Shown here piece after piece: positions 33,061 to 47,300 of a stretch of DNA of 64,000 bases; position 1 is the stretch's first letter; each line of letters starts with the position of its first letter. The stretch spans positions 2,245,501 through 2,309,500 of the forward strand of contig JARHVA010000592.1 of the NCBI GenBank assembly GCA_037957365.1, read 5' to 3'. Below the pieces are notes generated by a model. The model saw only the letters and a program-made list of their open reading frames with translations, was not told the origin of the DNA and ran no database searches. The stretch comes from Torreya grandis. Taxonomy: Eukaryota > Streptophyta > Pinopsida > Cupressales > Taxaceae. Both the position numbers and the translations under genes were made by a program.

Positions 33061-36000
33061 GTGCAGAAAAGAGATAGGGATAGAATGAAGAGGTAAGACA
33101 TTAAGTATCATCTTGTGCAACAATTTAATATTATCAATGCATCCCTAACATCATTCAAGAAAATACATATGAATGATCCTATGCAATGGGCATGATTGGA
33201 GGAACAAAATAAAGAAGATGATGAAAAACTTATGGCCTTTGATGAATATGAGAGGAAGGTTGATATAAAGGCATCCTATAACACCTTAGAATAATTTTTA
33301 GAGGTCTACATAATAAAAAAAATTAGAAGAACAAAGAAGGATGAGCCTCTATCAAATTTCTCTAGGGGTCCTTCACCAAAAAAGGGCACAAATTCAGAAT
33401 TGAAAGAGGTTAGTGAGCAGCCAACTATTAAAAATTTTGAATTGCAAAAATCAGAATGTTTAGGACAATAAGATGAAGGTTTCCAATAAATTAATGAGAA
33501 AAAAAAAGGGATGCAAGTAGAACACATAAATTAGGAAGAGTCAAGCACTATGAGACAGTGAAGTGAGAAATTCTCAGAATTTCACAAATTAAAAAAATTG
33601 GGACAGCCAAATGGGATGTTTCGGCTTGATAAAGGAGACAACGTAATGAAAATTCTAAAATTTGAGAACAAAAGAAAAATAAGTCTCATAATTTATGGGG
33701 CAGTAAAATGACACTTTTTAGTTGAATAAGGGGTAGCTAAATAGAAAAAATTATGAGTTACAAAATTCCAAAATTTTGGGACAGCCATAAGAAGTTATCC
33801 AATAAGTTCAGAAGTTGTAAGGGATAGGCACTAAAAAGGAAGAATCCATTTTGCATGTTGAAGTAGAGAAGTGGAAGGTCAAAGCCAAGATTCTAGTTAC
33901 TATTACTCATTTTTAGCTTACTACAATTTTCACATCTTCCACTAAGGGTAAGCATTTTGACAATCTTCACATCACGGGTTTGTTGTATCAACACCCTACT
34001 TTATCTTTACAATATTTTGTACATCATAAAAATCATGCTAAAAATGAAGTTGAGATGAAGGGCACTAAATGGATGAAGGAATTTCCTAGAGAGAATATAA
34101 GGATGGGGAGTTGTAAATACTAAAAATAGATGTGGGATCCAGGTGAGATTTATAAGATTAGTATTATTGTCATCCAAATTCCAAGTTATTTGGCACCCAT
34201 GCAAGAAGGTTGGCAAGGCCTTTGGATCATGAAAAAGAACAATAAGGTGAAGATCATGATGAAGAACATGAAAACCACTCCAAATCATGATAAGCATCAT
34301 GATTTACTTGCTAGATCTCAAATACTACATAAGGTGGTTTTGACCAAGGGAAGCATGCAAGGCAAGGGTGTACAACCATTGGCCACAATCGAGGTATGTA
34401 CAATTATTTTTGATTCATTTTCAGCACTTTTAAATCAGACTCTATGTGAGAAAACACACTTCAACAACCATGGTATGAAGAAGAACACCTTGATTAGTGT
34501 TGTGTATGTAAGAGTTGGCTATGTAACATCACGAAGTATAATTTTTGTAATATACATATCGTTGTTTGGAAGGGGATGCTGAGCAATTAATAACTGTTAT
34601 AGTCAATATATAGCCCACTTCCACTCTATTTTATGTTTTTAGACAAAGGATAGAGTTTGGAGAATCATAAATATGGTGGTAAGCAATTGATATTATGATC
34701 TTAGGATAAATGGAAATGTTGTTTATAACTTGTTAACTATTTTTTCTCACCTTTCCAACTTATCCCCTCTAATGTTTATTGCCATGAAAGAGGTAATCTT
34801 GCATGGCTTCAGTGATAAGGCACCCCCGAAGGTGACCTCAAAAGTGATGGAATAAAATTTCCATGAGAGAACTTTGGTAGAGGCAAAAAGGGCAACAAGG
34901 AAGCCTGCCTTTTTTGAGTTAGAATGGCCACCTCTACTTGTAAATTTTCATTGTACAATTGGTTAGATAAAGGGGTCAAAGGTTGGAAAGTATTGTTCTT
35001 CAAAAGATGTCAACAAAGAGACAAAAAATGAGTCTGAGTAGCCACTAAGGTTTGTAAAAGATCATTTGATTTCTTGTTTTAGGAACTTTATGAATTCTAA
35101 AAGTAAAGGTTCAAAACAAGTTTATGATAAGAATTAATTTTAGTTTGTGAAAAAAAGGTCTAAATTTTGCATAGAGAAGAGGCTTAAGTTATGCTCAATT
35201 TTTTTTGAGTTTTTATGAAAAATCATAATATATCATGTTTAAGAAATTCTAGAAAAATTGATTCATTTCAGCATCTAGCAAATTCAATAAAGGTAGGTGA
35301 AGATGGGCCTTTGATTTGCAAAAAAAAGTGTAACTTAGAAACTCAGGATCAGCCCTTCTAAGGCAAAGGACTTTAGCTCTTTATATATATAGTAAGTACT
35401 CTACATTGTGTGAATTCTATGTTGAGATAGTAAGGGTTAAGCTTGCATGTACAAGTCAATTTGAAAAGGCATACTAGGAGGAAGAACATGCAATTTTTAC
35501 AATTGAAAAGTGGTTTGGAAACCACAACAACTTTCCTTCTCAAGGGGATGGAAAGAAGGCAAAAGATGTGTTTGAATCATGTCAAGGTTGGTCACTCTAT
35601 TTGGAAGGTATAGTTTTCACGTTATGTGAAATTTATTGGTGCATAGAAGGTAAACCATATCCTTGAACCATGAAGGGGACTTTAGATTCCATTGAAGGTC
35701 ATGAGGGGTATATTTAGACTACAAAAGAATACCCTTTTTAAGGTACACATGTGGAGAAGAAGGGGCATGAGGGACAACCATGGTACTCTCTTTTAACACA
35801 TTGTCCATAATAGTTCCAGTTCACTTATTGTAAGTTTGGGGGGCAAGGGGATGAAGCGAGATTGGTTCCATTGAGAAGGATGATTGTACCATGACATTAC
35901 ATAGAGGTGAGTTTTGTTTAACCAAATTCCTCTTGAGGAGTCATAAGAAGTCTGATTTTTGTATACATAGCCAATCAATCACAAGGGAAGTGATTGATTT

Positions 36001-36114
36001 CACCATCTCTTTTGTATATGTGAGAGTTTGTTGGTTGTCAAAATGCAAGGTGTGGGATTCAAGCAATGTGAGGGAGTTTCTAGTTTTTTAGATAATAAAA
36101 TTCTGAGTATAGAG
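33061..36114. other. Unassigned region with short charged open frames
   Basis: Around 33180-33480 the + strand reads as a Lys/Glu-rich protein-like stretch (EEQNKEDDEKLMAFDEYE), and 34130-34582 is a 150-codon open frame without family resemblance. Between 33585 and 33790 the phrases TTGGGACAGCC, TGGGGCAGT and TTGGGACAGCC recur 78-100 bp apart, suggesting an old tandem repeat. A decayed gag is possible but cannot be shown. The last five bases before the next LTR (36110-36114) are TAGAG. Confidence 0.35.
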
Positions 36115-39100
36115 CGTTACATCATGATTTCACCCTATGATTTATAAATTTTGAATCTATGGATTAATATTGTTATTAGTTTATTATTGTTTTGATTTGA
36201 GCTTTATGATATATATTGTTATGGGACAGTGATATTGTTGATTAGTATACATGATGTGACAGATATATTTTATTATTCTATACATTGTAGATATATATTT
36301 ATTAGTTTTACATCATTGATTGATATTTATGATGACTCATACTAACTAATAACTTATTGCGAGGTGGATGCAAAATAGATCCTACCCTTAAATCTTGATG
36401 AGAGAGAGCATCATCAGAGAGGATGAGATAGATGAGACAATTAAAAGATGACAAAAGAATTACTAATGACCCTACACACACGTACATTAGATTTAAAATA
36501 TTATATACATAACATGTTTTAAATGTTAGTATGTATTATGGAAATCTTCTTGTGATTGTATTTTGTATGTAGATTTAGTTCTTGACATGCATAAGATTAT
36601 ATAAGATTTTTTTAATTATAATTATTGAGATCTTTGAAAGTAAATCAAGAAAATAGATATGTAATTGTTATATAGATACTAGTTATTGTAAATACAATTA
36701 TCTTGCAATAAAAATTAATTATTGACTTAATATCTATTAGTTAAATAAATAATTATTCTTATTATAATTATTTTCATAGAATTTGAATTATCTTAGAGTA
36801 CTAACCTTGAGCTAAGACAATCTAAAATTAATCTTAAAAATACATGCATGAAATTATATTAAAAATTAAAAAATTGTTATCATTATTTTATTGGTCAAAT
36901 TAGCCTTAAGTTTTAAGATAACTTAGAGAACTATGGCACAATGAGCTATGTAAACAACATGCATGAAACTAAGTGATAGACTTGAAACTAGTTATCAATA
37001 TTTTAATTATCAAACATAGTTTTATGTTTAAAAAAACTTGAGATATGAGACGTAATGATCTTTTATATGCTTAATATTAAATTAGAAAAGAGAGAACTAT
37101 GGTGAATAAGAAATTAAGATGCCATGCATGAAGGGAGGATAATTTTATAAATTTATGGAGAGAGTTTGAAAGAGGATATAGATAAAAAAAGAAGAGACAA
37201 AGGAGACTTTGGGGAGATAGAAGAAAGAAAATACGAAAAAGAAATAGGTAGGATAATTTGAAGAGAATTTGAAGGAAGCAAGAGATAGCCAGATGTATTA
37301 TTTTTAAGCAAATCTATACTAGTTCAGTTTTGTATTATTTTTATGTGTGTGTTGTTTGATAAGTACAAGTTTGAACCCAACCATAAATTGAAACACTTTG
37401 TATAGCTAATTTATATTATCCATAAGAAAGCATCTTATCTTCTGCAGCACTTTATTTATTTTATTGGCTGGAGTTTTATATGTCTATGAGCAATATCCTG
37501 CATAAAAAGTGACTTGTAATATATCCTTGGTGGCGTCTATGTATATTTATAATGAAGCGACCTTTTTATATTATTTATTGAAAGAATTTAATAACTACAT
37601 TATATTTTTATAACGCTTTACCTTTTACCAGCATCAAACATTTATAGGTCACGTCTGATTAGAATATATTGAGCAGCGTCCTAATTTCTAGTCAACATTT
37701 TATATTCCATGTGGCTATATTTTAATTGATATTAGACCGCATTTTAATTTAAGATTGAGTTTTAATTGAATATCACTTAAATTGTAGACTGCGTCTTACC
37801 TTTTATATCTACCCTTTAAATGAAATTTCTCCACATACAAATGTAGTGAATTGATAAATATCATTATCAACATCATAATATAGACAGATTTAATCTATAT
37901 AGGTCTGCATCTTGGATAAGAAGAATTATACCATATATGAAATCAATCCACATAAAATAACATAGCAAATTAATAAGAGAGTGGTAGCATCATAATACCT
38001 TTGCCAACGTCCTATAATTTTGAATAGCATCTTAAATTTTAGGACTGTAATTAGATTTAATATGAGAATTTTGTCTTTCAAAGTCACTCGATCCATTTAG
38101 AATTTTTACAAACTGAAGGAACATTAATTGACAACATTTCAATATATAATCTTGAGTAGCGTTTTTAATACATAACCGCATTTTTATAGACTACGTATCA
38201 ATTATTCAAAAAGCATTTAAAAATAATAGACAAAGTCTCATTATATATGTGGGCAACATTTATTATAATGGACTGAGTTTTAATATTTTTGACAACATAT
38301 TATTTTTAATGAACTGCGTAGTTATCCATGCATTTGAGCTATGTTTTTTAATCTATTTATTGTGTTTTATTTATATAAAATAGTGTTTCTAAATATCATC
38401 GGTGTTTTTTAGAGCCCAAGTAGCAATGGAGAAATATTTAAAATACTATTGATTGCACATGGGTATTAAACTATACGTATGAAGTATGTTTAAGGATGAT
38501 CAATTAATAATATTTATATTACGAGAAGTATTTAGAGATAATAGCTTAAGATTATTTGAGGAAAACTTAATTTTGCTTTATGACTTTATATATGTCTAAG
38601 AGAAACTTGCAAACTGATTTACAATTAAATGCTTTGATCTATTGTTCAACTTATAAATGATAGATTATTATCATTTGGGCATACTTGTTTCATAGTAGAA
38701 GAATACAAATTATAAAACCGGTTGTGATAGCACCAAAATTGTAATTTGTGTAAACAAGTATGTTACTTGTTTTAAAAAGATGAATTATGATCCTTGTTTG
38801 AAGCATACCCAGATGGTATGAATGTTGAATACAGTGTTTTGTTATATATTATTATATATGTAATAATAGCATGTTTTAGATTCATGATATGCATTGATAG
38901 ATAAATGTATGGTGATGATTGTTTCATTCCTAGCATAAGAAAAATTTGATTGAATCTTTGAAGTTTTATACTATGATATATATGTTTATATTGGATTTCG
39001 CATTGATGATGTTAAGTAAGTAGTGAGATAGACTTCACTAGTCTAGGTAGCACCACCAATGCCCGAAGTAGATAGTCTGATCAAGTGGTGTGTTATAAAT

Positions 39101-39781
39101 TTGACCAATCTGGATGATCGTATATTATTTGAAAACCTTGGCCAAAGTAATATTAGATATGCATTGTCAATTCATATGTTTGATTTGCATGTTGTGCAAT
39201 ATTATGTTAAGAACATTATTTTTTATGATACACATCATGTATTAGAAATATTATAACACATGACGAACTAGCATGTCTCTCTAGATTCTTGTACCGTTAT
39301 ATCTACATATCCATGAAGGGAGGCCCATTCCCTAATAGAGGGTTGTGTGGGGGATCGATGGTTTGTATTTGGTGTAGAAAATTACTCAAATGATGCTCTC
39401 CCTTTTCACTGTAATACTTATTTAAATATTACACTTGAAATTATATGTGACACACGAGTTGATTTGACTCAAGATCTGAAGATCTTGGTATTTATTTATT
39501 GTATTAAATTTGAATGCCTGAAATAAATGTAGTTATAATATTTTTATATGTACTTAAACAACAGATACTATATTATGAAACCAGTCATGGTTGTCTCCTA
39601 ATGTATTTACTTTCTTTGTAGCTATAATAAATTTATTTCAATCGATATTTAACTCAAATTATTATTGTTCTAAGTTATTAATTGGTTAAGTTATTGAGTA
39701 TTTTTCTTAAGAAAGATGTAAAGTAATTGGTTTTAAAAAAAATACTACATTATTCTAAGTATATATTGAGAGGTTGTTACA
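36115..39781 (+). repeat. First long LTR of the Tekay-like array (3667 bp)
   Basis: It aligns with 44400-48056 throughout. The start TGTTACA has decayed to CGTTACA, and the end GGTTGTTACA is intact. It is coding-free. The part 37530-38400 is dense in recurring short phrases of the type GACTGCGTYTTA and GCAACRTTTTA. Very long LTRs relative to a roughly 4.6-kb interior are typical of the Tekay/Del group. Confidence 0.88.
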
Positions 39782-39783
39782 TG

Positions 39784-39800
39784 TGGTATCAAATTTTAGG
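39784..39800 (+). other. Primer-binding site, unit 1
   Basis: TGGTATCAAATTTTAGG begins two bases after the LTR end. The first eight bases match the initiator tRNA-Met site; the rest has diverged. Unit 2 has TGGTATCATAG at the same distance (48059). Confidence 0.7.
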
Positions 39801-39866
39801 CTTGAACTTTAAGACTTAACAAGTCCACTAACATTTTTGTATTCTTATTTTCAGTGAGAAGAAATA

Positions 39867-41010
39867 ATGGTGTAAACTAGAGCATCAAATGAGAGTCTTT
39901 TGAATGTCAATGACAACAACCCTCCCAATGATCTTACCTCAATTATCATTGAACATTCAACAAAGTTGGATCAAATTTTCACATCCATGAATGATACTAG
40001 GGATCGGATCACAGCCTTGGAACAAGTTCATGACCAAGGTAATAAAAAACATCAGAAAGTACATGTTGAGCACTTTGTTGAGTAGAAAAATCAACAAGAT
40101 ACGAGAGCTCAGGTAGCTGCAGAGTTGTCTAGGGACATAAAAGAATGAATCCACCTAAGTTCGATGAAACTATTATAGGTGATGGAGCTGAATCATGGCT
40201 AATAGAGATGAAGTATTTTGAGATTCAAAATGACTATGAAGTCACCAAAGTAGTTTGGGGAGCTTACAAATTGACCGGTGAGGTAGCTACTTAGTGGGTC
40301 AACAAGATGGAAATAAACCTTAACTCGACCTCCACAACTTGAGAGAAGTTTCTAATGTTGTTCAGGTCACAATGGCTATCGCAACTATATTTTGATAAGA
40401 AGCTCACATATGTATGGAATCTAAAGTAGGGAGACTCATCATGAATGAGTACTAGGAGCAATTCATCGAACTTATGAAGTATGTACCTTAGTATCAAGCT
40501 GATGAGAGGTTCAAAATCAAGAAGTTTATCATAGGATTAAAATCCTATATTGGTGGTGAGGTAAATGTTCATGGACCCTATACCATGGACCAAGTTTTCA
40601 AGAAAATGATGAAGTAGAAGCAAGAACTAAAATCTCTTGCACAGGTTAGGAAAAAGTTCAAAAAAAATTTGTAATTTCTAAGCCAAAATTCAAGAAGAAA
40701 AAATAGAAGCAGAGGAGTGGAGACTCCAAGGGGAAGTCCAATAACCAAAATGCCAAATTCAACAGTGAATCTGGAAATAAGAAACTAAGCAATGGGTCCA
40801 AAGGCGATTTCTAAGGAAACTCACAAACTAATAGAAAAGGTCCACCTGACAATTATTTCAATTAAGAATGAAACCATTATGCTCATGAATGTCCTCAGAG
40901 AAAGTCAAAAACAAAATTCCTAACTCTCAGTAGGGCAATTTTTAGCAACGTATTTATGCAACAATTGATAATTGACAAGCTGAATTTCAAGCATCACCCA
41001 TAGAGTTGTC
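39867..41010 (+). pseudogene. gag of unit 1
   Basis: The ATG at 39867 is followed by V-stop-T-R, where unit 2 still shows the usual Q-T-R. A coiled-coil-like segment (STKLDQIFTSMNDTRDRITALEQ, shown in part) follows. A PPKFDETIIGDGAESWLIEM-like capsid start and a ...TAQYDERFKIKKFI-like segment run to about 40560. The zinc knuckle near 40855-40895 has lost Cys residues. Stops occur throughout. The role would be the capsid precursor. Confidence 0.75.
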
Positions 41011-41330
41011 AAGTATTTTATTTGAACATCCAGTTTTTATTTTGATAGATACAAGGGCTACTGAATGTTTTATAGCTCCTATAATGCTTAGCAAGTTTTT
41101 TACAAATACTGGATAATGACAAATGCATGGTCAATACAATATGAGAATGACTCAAAAGTCATGGTTGACAAGTCTCTAGTTGAAGCAGTAATTGAGTTGC
41201 CTGAATTTTCAATTGTAGTGGATCTATATGTAGCACCACTAGTGTCATATGACATGATTATAGGAGTCAATTGGATTGATAAAAACAAGGTCAATGTTGA
41301 CTGCTATTTAAATAAAGTTGAGTATCTTGA
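41011..41330 (+). pseudogene. Protease of unit 1
   Basis: The catalytic D-T-G-A reads D-T-R-A (41048-41059); the following ECFIAP matches HSFIS in relatives. The DLYVAPLVSYDMIIGVNWI segment (about 41224-41282) matches the I-L-G-x-D-W-L end motif. The active-site glycine is lost by a GGG to AGG change; in unit 2 the same codon is TGG. Confidence 0.75.
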
Positions 41331-41579
41331 TGATTTTAAAAATCAAACACAAATTCATGATGAAAAGAGAGTTGTAGCTCAGACAGATTTTTGCAATGCA
41401 ACTCAAGAGGGCTCAAGCAAAAGGGTGCCAAGCATTTAAAATTAAAATAAATAAAATGGAGGAACATATGGAACCATCTCTATAAGATTATATATTTCTT
41501 AGATATTTTGATGATGTGTTTCTAAAAAAATTATCGAGTTTACCTCCTAAATGTGAGTTCGATTTTTCTTTTGACATCA

Positions 41580-42350
41580 TACCTAGATCGAAACCATAGT
41601 CTAAAAAACCATATACGATGACAACCACTGAGTTGGTTGAATTGAAGCCTCAACTCAAAATAATATTGTCAAAGGAGATAATTAAACCTAGTGTGTCACA
41701 ATGGGGTGTATCAGTTATTTTTATGAAAAATAAGGATGGTACTCTTCAACTCTGCATTGATTATAGAATGTTGAACAAGGCAACTATAAAAAATAGGTAT
41801 CCATTACCTCGTATAAATGATCTTTTTGATCAAATACGAGGATCAATAGTATTTTCTAAGATAGATATTAGAGTAGGATATCATTAGTTAAAGATTCGGG
41901 ATGAGAATATTCTAAAAATAGCTTTTAAAACTCGTTATAGACATTATGAGTTCATAGTGTTACCCTTTGGGTTGATTAACGCGCTAGCAGCATCATGAAT
42001 CCCATGAACAGTGTGTTCAGATTTAGATCACTTTATTTTGATCTTTCTAAATGACATTCTTATATATTTTAAGAATGAAGAGGAGTACCTACAGCATTTG
42101 GAACTAGTTATGCAATGGTTACGGAAGCACAGGTTGTATGGTAAGTTATCAAAGCGTGTAGTTTTTCAAGAGAGAGTAATATCTAAGACATTATTTTTTC
42201 AGATGGTGTTTTTGTACATCCATCTAAGATAAGAGCCATTATGGAACGGCGAGCACCAAAAAATATGCACGAAGGAGTTTCATGGGATTAGTAGGTTATT
42301 ATAGGAAGTTCTTCCCAAATTTTTTCAAAAAATCTAATCCAATTACCTCC
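41580..42350 (+). pseudogene. Reverse transcriptase of unit 1
   Basis: [20 protein letters not shown], then [33 protein letters not shown] and [11 protein letters not shown] (41618-41887) give the fingers and palm. The catalytic F-L-D-D reads F-L-N-D at 42044-42055. Frameshifts follow at about 42000 and 42190. The end has a GLVGYYRKF-like motif near 42285. Confidence 0.85.
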
Positions 42351-42399
42351 TTGCAATGAAAGAACCAAAAGTATGTTTAGTTAGAAGAGTGTGAAGTAG

Positions 42400-42860
42400 A
42401 TTTTCAAGAATTTAAAAGAAGAATTATGTCAACACCAGTGTTGAGAGTTATTTATCTTAATGGTCAGTTTTTAATGATCACAAACACATCAAAAAAGAGT
42501 TTTGGAGGTTTAGGAGTCCTTATGCAGGATGATGTTGTAATGGCGTTTGAATCAAAGACGCTGAAAACTCATGAGGTAAATTATGACCCTCATAATCTTG
42601 AACTTGCAGTAATAATTTATGCTTTGAAAGTTTGGCAATATTATTTATTGAGAAAATCATTTGAGTTCAAGACTGATAACTTGGGACTCAAGTATATCTT
42701 CGCCCAACTAAATTTGAATGCTCTTCAAATATGGGGCGAGTTTATTTTTGACTATAACTTTGATATCAATTAAATCAAAGGTAAAGAGAATAGAGTAGCA
42801 GATATTTTGAGTCGTAGAAGGTACATAGCAGGTATAGCTATTATCAACAGTACTTTCAAG
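42400..42860 (+). pseudogene. RNase H of unit 1
   Basis: The frame 42426-42773 has a TNTSKKSFGGLGVLMQDD segment (T-D-A-S altered to T-N-T-S), EVNYDPHNLELAVIIYALKV with the conserved E, and FKTDNLGLKYIF (T-D kept). Then comes GKENRVADILSRR-like sequence with the final catalytic Asp. This is the normal Ty3 RNase H with one metal-binding residue changed. Confidence 0.8.
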
Positions 42861-44290
42861 GAATGTGTAATTAGGTTCTTACTAGGAGATCAATACTATG
42901 AGTAGGTCAGAAAAGCATTGATTGATAACATTCAGAATCTTCGGTATAAAAGATTCAATTTTGATCATGATGGTCTTTTATATTTCAACATGAGGATGTA
43001 TATGCTAGATCAAGAGAATCTGTGAAACACAGTGTTGAAAGAGTTACACAATACCTCATATTCAGGACATCTAGGAGTAACCAAGCTCATGACAAAGCTT
43101 AGACCTCTATACTTCTTGAAATAAATCAAGAAAGTTGTGACAGATTTTGTGTCATGTTGTCTAAAATGTTAGCGAGTAAAAGCTAAATATGTGCACCCAA
43201 CTGGGTTGTTATATCAGCATGCTATATCAAATTGGACGTGGTAGGGGATCAGTGTGGACTTTGTCCAAGGTTTACCAATGTCACAAAGTAGGCATGATAT
43301 GATTTTGGTAGTTGTTGACAAACTGACTAAAGTGGCTCATTTTGTACCATATAATTTGGCAAATGATGCACCTACCCTTGTAAAGAGGTTCATAAAAGGA
43401 GTATATAGGTTGCATAGATTCATAGAGAAGATCATTTTGAATCATGATTCAAAGATGACTTCCAAGTTTTGTGTAACTCTAAACTCAACTCTGGGTACTC
43501 AACTAAATTTTAGTACCGTATATCACCTAAATACTGATGGTCAAACTGAACGAGTAAATCAGGGGTTAGAAGATCTTCTACATATGTATTGCATGGATCA
43601 ATAATACAAATGAGAAGATTATTTTCTATTGGTTGAGTTTGCATACAATATTTCATACCAGTCAGTTTTGAAGATGGCACCATTTGAGGCATTTTTTTAA
43701 GAAGGTGCAGGACACAAATCAATTGGGATAGGTCAGAGGACAAGGTAGTATTCAGGCCTGAGATGATTTTTAAAATAGAAGCTCAAGTCAAATTAACCAA
43801 GCAGAGATTGATCGAGGCCAATGATAAACAAAAAAATTACGTTAATCTAAAGAGAACAGATAAATGAGTTTTTATTAGTGATAAAGTGTTCTTATAGGTT
43901 AAGATGTAGAAGAGCTCGATTAAATTTGAGAAGTCAGTTAAATTGTCACCAAGATATGTGGGACCCTTCAAAGTGTTAGAATTGGTCAATCTTGTAGCAT
44001 ATAGGCTTGCATTGCCACCAGTGCTAGCTCTATTACATAATATTTTTCATGTATTTTTTTTTAAGAAGTATATAAATGATTTTTCACATGTTTTGGATTG
44101 GAATTCTTTGCAAGTTTTGGATCTTATGGTGGTCATGGTAGAACCAATTAGAGTAATTGACACTCACAAACTTTATTTGCATAATAAATAAGTGTCACAG
44201 TATAAATTTTATGTGACCAATACTCTGAAAATAGTGTTATTTGAGAAGACTATGATGAGTTCTATATGATGTTTTCATATTTATTTAAAT
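42860..44290 (+). pseudogene. Integrase of unit 1 with degraded chromodomain-like tail
   Basis: The zinc region is at about 43050-43170. The core starts MDFVQGLPMSQSRHDMILVV (43254, first catalytic Asp). It continues with a KIILNHDSKMTSKF segment, in which the second Asp lies, and LNTDGQTERVNQGLEDLL (catalytic Glu, about 43530-43575). The GPF/Y module is clear: SPRYVGPFKVLELVNLVAYRLALP (43946-44014, quoted in meaning only), then HNIFHVFF. An EPIRVIDTHKLYLHNK-like segment (about 44140-44190) matches the entry to the chromodomain-bearing tail of Tekay integrases; the rest has decayed. Confidence 0.8.
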
Positions 44291-44387
44291 GATTTGATAC
44301 TTGATACTGTGTTTTTAAATTATGTTAAACTCTTTTGATATTCAAAACTATTGTTTGAATAAGTGTCATCGGGACGATGATTATTTT

Positions 44388-44399
44388 TAGGAAGGAGAA
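44388..44399 (+). other. Polypurine tract before the middle LTR
   Basis: AGGAAGGAGAA-type purine run directly before the decayed LTR start TATTACAACC. Its presence shows that the middle LTR is the 3' LTR of unit 1. Confidence 0.7.
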
Positions 44400-47300
44400 T
44401 ATTACAACCTGATTTCACCTTATGATTTATAACGTTTAAATTTATGAATTAATATAATTATTAGTTGATTATTATTGTTTTAATTTGAGCTTTATAACAT
44501 ATATTGTTATTGGATAGTGATATTGTTGATTAATATATATGATATGACAATTATATTTTATTATTCTGTATATTATGGATATGTATTTATTAATTTTGCA
44601 TCATTAGTTGATATTTATGATGACTCAAACTAACTATTAACTTCTTGCAAGGTGGATGCAAGATAGATTCTACCCTCAAATCTTTATGAAAGAGAACATT
44701 ACAGAGAAAGAGCTATATGAGATGATTGGGGGGTGATAGAGGAATTACTAGTGACCCTTCAACACACGCACATTAGATTTAAAATGTTATATTCATACTA
44801 TGTTTTAAATCTTAGTATCTATTATGAAAATCTTGTTGTGATTGTATTTTGTATGTAGATTTAGTTCTTTACATGCATAAGATTATATAAAATTTATTTA
44901 CTTATAATTGTCTAGATTTTTGAAAATAAATCAGGGAAATGGATATTTAATTGCTATATAGATACTAGCTATTATAGATACGATTATCTTGCAAAAAGAA
45001 ACAATAATTGACTTAATATCCATTAATTAAATAAATAATTATCCTTATTATAATTACTTTCGTGGAATTTGAACTATCTTAGAGTACTAACTTTGAGTTA
45101 AAATAATTTAAATTTAGTCTCAAAAATATATGCATGAAATCACATTAAAAGTGAGAAAATAGTTTCATTATTTTATTGGTCAACTTAGCCTTAAGTTTTA
45201 AGATAACTTAAAGAACTATGACATAAAGAGATATATGAATAACATCCATGAAATTAAGTGATAGACTTGAAACTAGATATCAATATTTTAATTATCAAAC
45301 ATGGATCTATGTTTATAAAAACTTAAGATATGAGGCGTAATGATATTGTATATGCTTAATATTAAATTAGAAAAGGGAGAACTATAGTGAATAGGAAATT
45401 AAGATACCAAGCATCAAGGGAAGATAATTTTATAAATTTATGGAGAGAGTTTGAGAGAGGATACAGAAAAAAAAGAAGAGACAGAGGCAAATTTGGGGAG
45501 ATTAAAAAAAAAGATACGGAGAAGAAGCATGTAGGAGAGTTTGAAGAGAAGTTGGAGGAAGCAAGAGATAGTCAGACTATTATTTTCAAGAAAATTTATA
45601 CCAACTAGGTTCTATATTAATTTTGTGTGTGTGTGTTGTTTGATAAGTACAAGTTTGAACCCAACCATAAAATGAAACGATTTGTATAGAAAACTTAGAT
45701 TATCTATAGGAAAACATCTTATCTTCTATAGCACTTTATATATTTTATTGATTGAATTTTTTTATATCCACGAACAGTGTTCTACATAAATAGCAACTTG
45801 TAGTATATCCTTGGTTATGTCTATGTATATTTATAATGAAGCGACCATTTTATATTATTTATTGAAAGAATTTAATAACTGTTATATTTTTATAGTAACA
45901 CTTTACCTTTTGTCAGTGTCAAACATACATAGGTTGCATCTGATTGGAATATAGAGCAGTGTCATAATTTGTGATCAACGTTTTATACTCCATATGGTTG
46001 CATTTAAAATTGATATTGATCAGTGTTTTAATTTAAGACTGAGTGTTAATTGAACAACGCTTAAACTGTGGACTGTGTCTTACCTTTTATATATGAATTT
46101 TAAATGAAATCGATCCACATAAGAATGTAGTCAATTGATAGATATCATTTTCAGCGTCATAATATAGACAGATTTAATCTATATAGGCCTACCTCTTGGA
46201 TAAGAATTTTTTTTTCATATATATGAAATCGATCCACCTAAAATAATGTAGCAAATTAATAAGAGAGTGGTAACGTCATAATACCTTTGTTAGCATCTTA
46301 TAATTTTGAATATAATCTTAAATTTTAGGACTGCATTTAGATTTAATATGAGAATTCTCCCTTTCAAAGTCAATCGATCTATTTAATTTTTTTGCCAACT
46401 AAAAGAACATTAATTGACAGTGTTTCAATATATTATCCTGAGCAGTGTTTTTAATACAAAATTGTGTTTTATAGACTATATATCAGTTATTAGAGAAAAA
46501 TTTAAAAATAATAGACAAAGTCATATTATATATATAGACAGTGTTTATTATAATGAACTGAGATTTAATATTTATGGCAACGTATTATTTATAATGGACT
46601 GCATAGTTATCCATACATTTGAGCTATGTTTTTTAATCTATTGATTACATTTTATTTATATAAATTAGTGTTTCTAAATATAGTTGGTGTTCCTTAGAGC
46701 TTAAGTAACAATGAAAAAATATTTAAAACATTATTGATTGCACATAGGTATTAAATTATACATATGAAGTATGTTTAAGGATGATCTATTAATAATATTT
46801 ATATTACAAAAAGTATGTAGAGATTATTCCTTAAGATCATTTGAAGAAATCTTAATTTTGTTTTACGACTTTATATGTCTAAGAGAAACTTGCAAACCAA
46901 TTTATAATTAAATGTTTTGATTTGTTGTTCAACTTAAAAATGATAGATTATTATTATTTGGGCATACTTGTTTCATAGTAGAAGAATACAAATTATAAAA
47001 TTGGGTGTGATAGCACCAAAACTGTAATTTGTGTTAACAAGTATGTTACCTATTTTAAAAAGAGAAATTGTGATAATTGTTTGAAGCATACCTAGATGGT
47101 ATGAATGTTGAATACATTGTTTTGTTATATATGTAATAATAACATGTTTTAGATTCATGATATGCATTGATAGATAAATGTATGGTGATGATTATTTCAT
47201 TTTTAGTTCGAAAAAAATTTGATTGAATCTTTTAACTTTTATATTATGATATATATGTTTACATTGGATTTTGCATTGATGATGTTAAGTAGGTAGTGAG

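Noticed and set aside
34130..34582. 150-codon open frame as a host gene
   Set aside because: No recognisable motif, met-rich and composition-driven, surrounded by non-coding repeats, no splice or promoter context that I can support.
45387..45608. Lys/Glu-rich 73-codon gene
   Set aside because: It lies inside the middle long LTR, and the same stretch is broken by stops in the other LTR copies.
45623..45650. GT-rich microsatellite
   Set aside because: Only a few GT units; too short to be informative.
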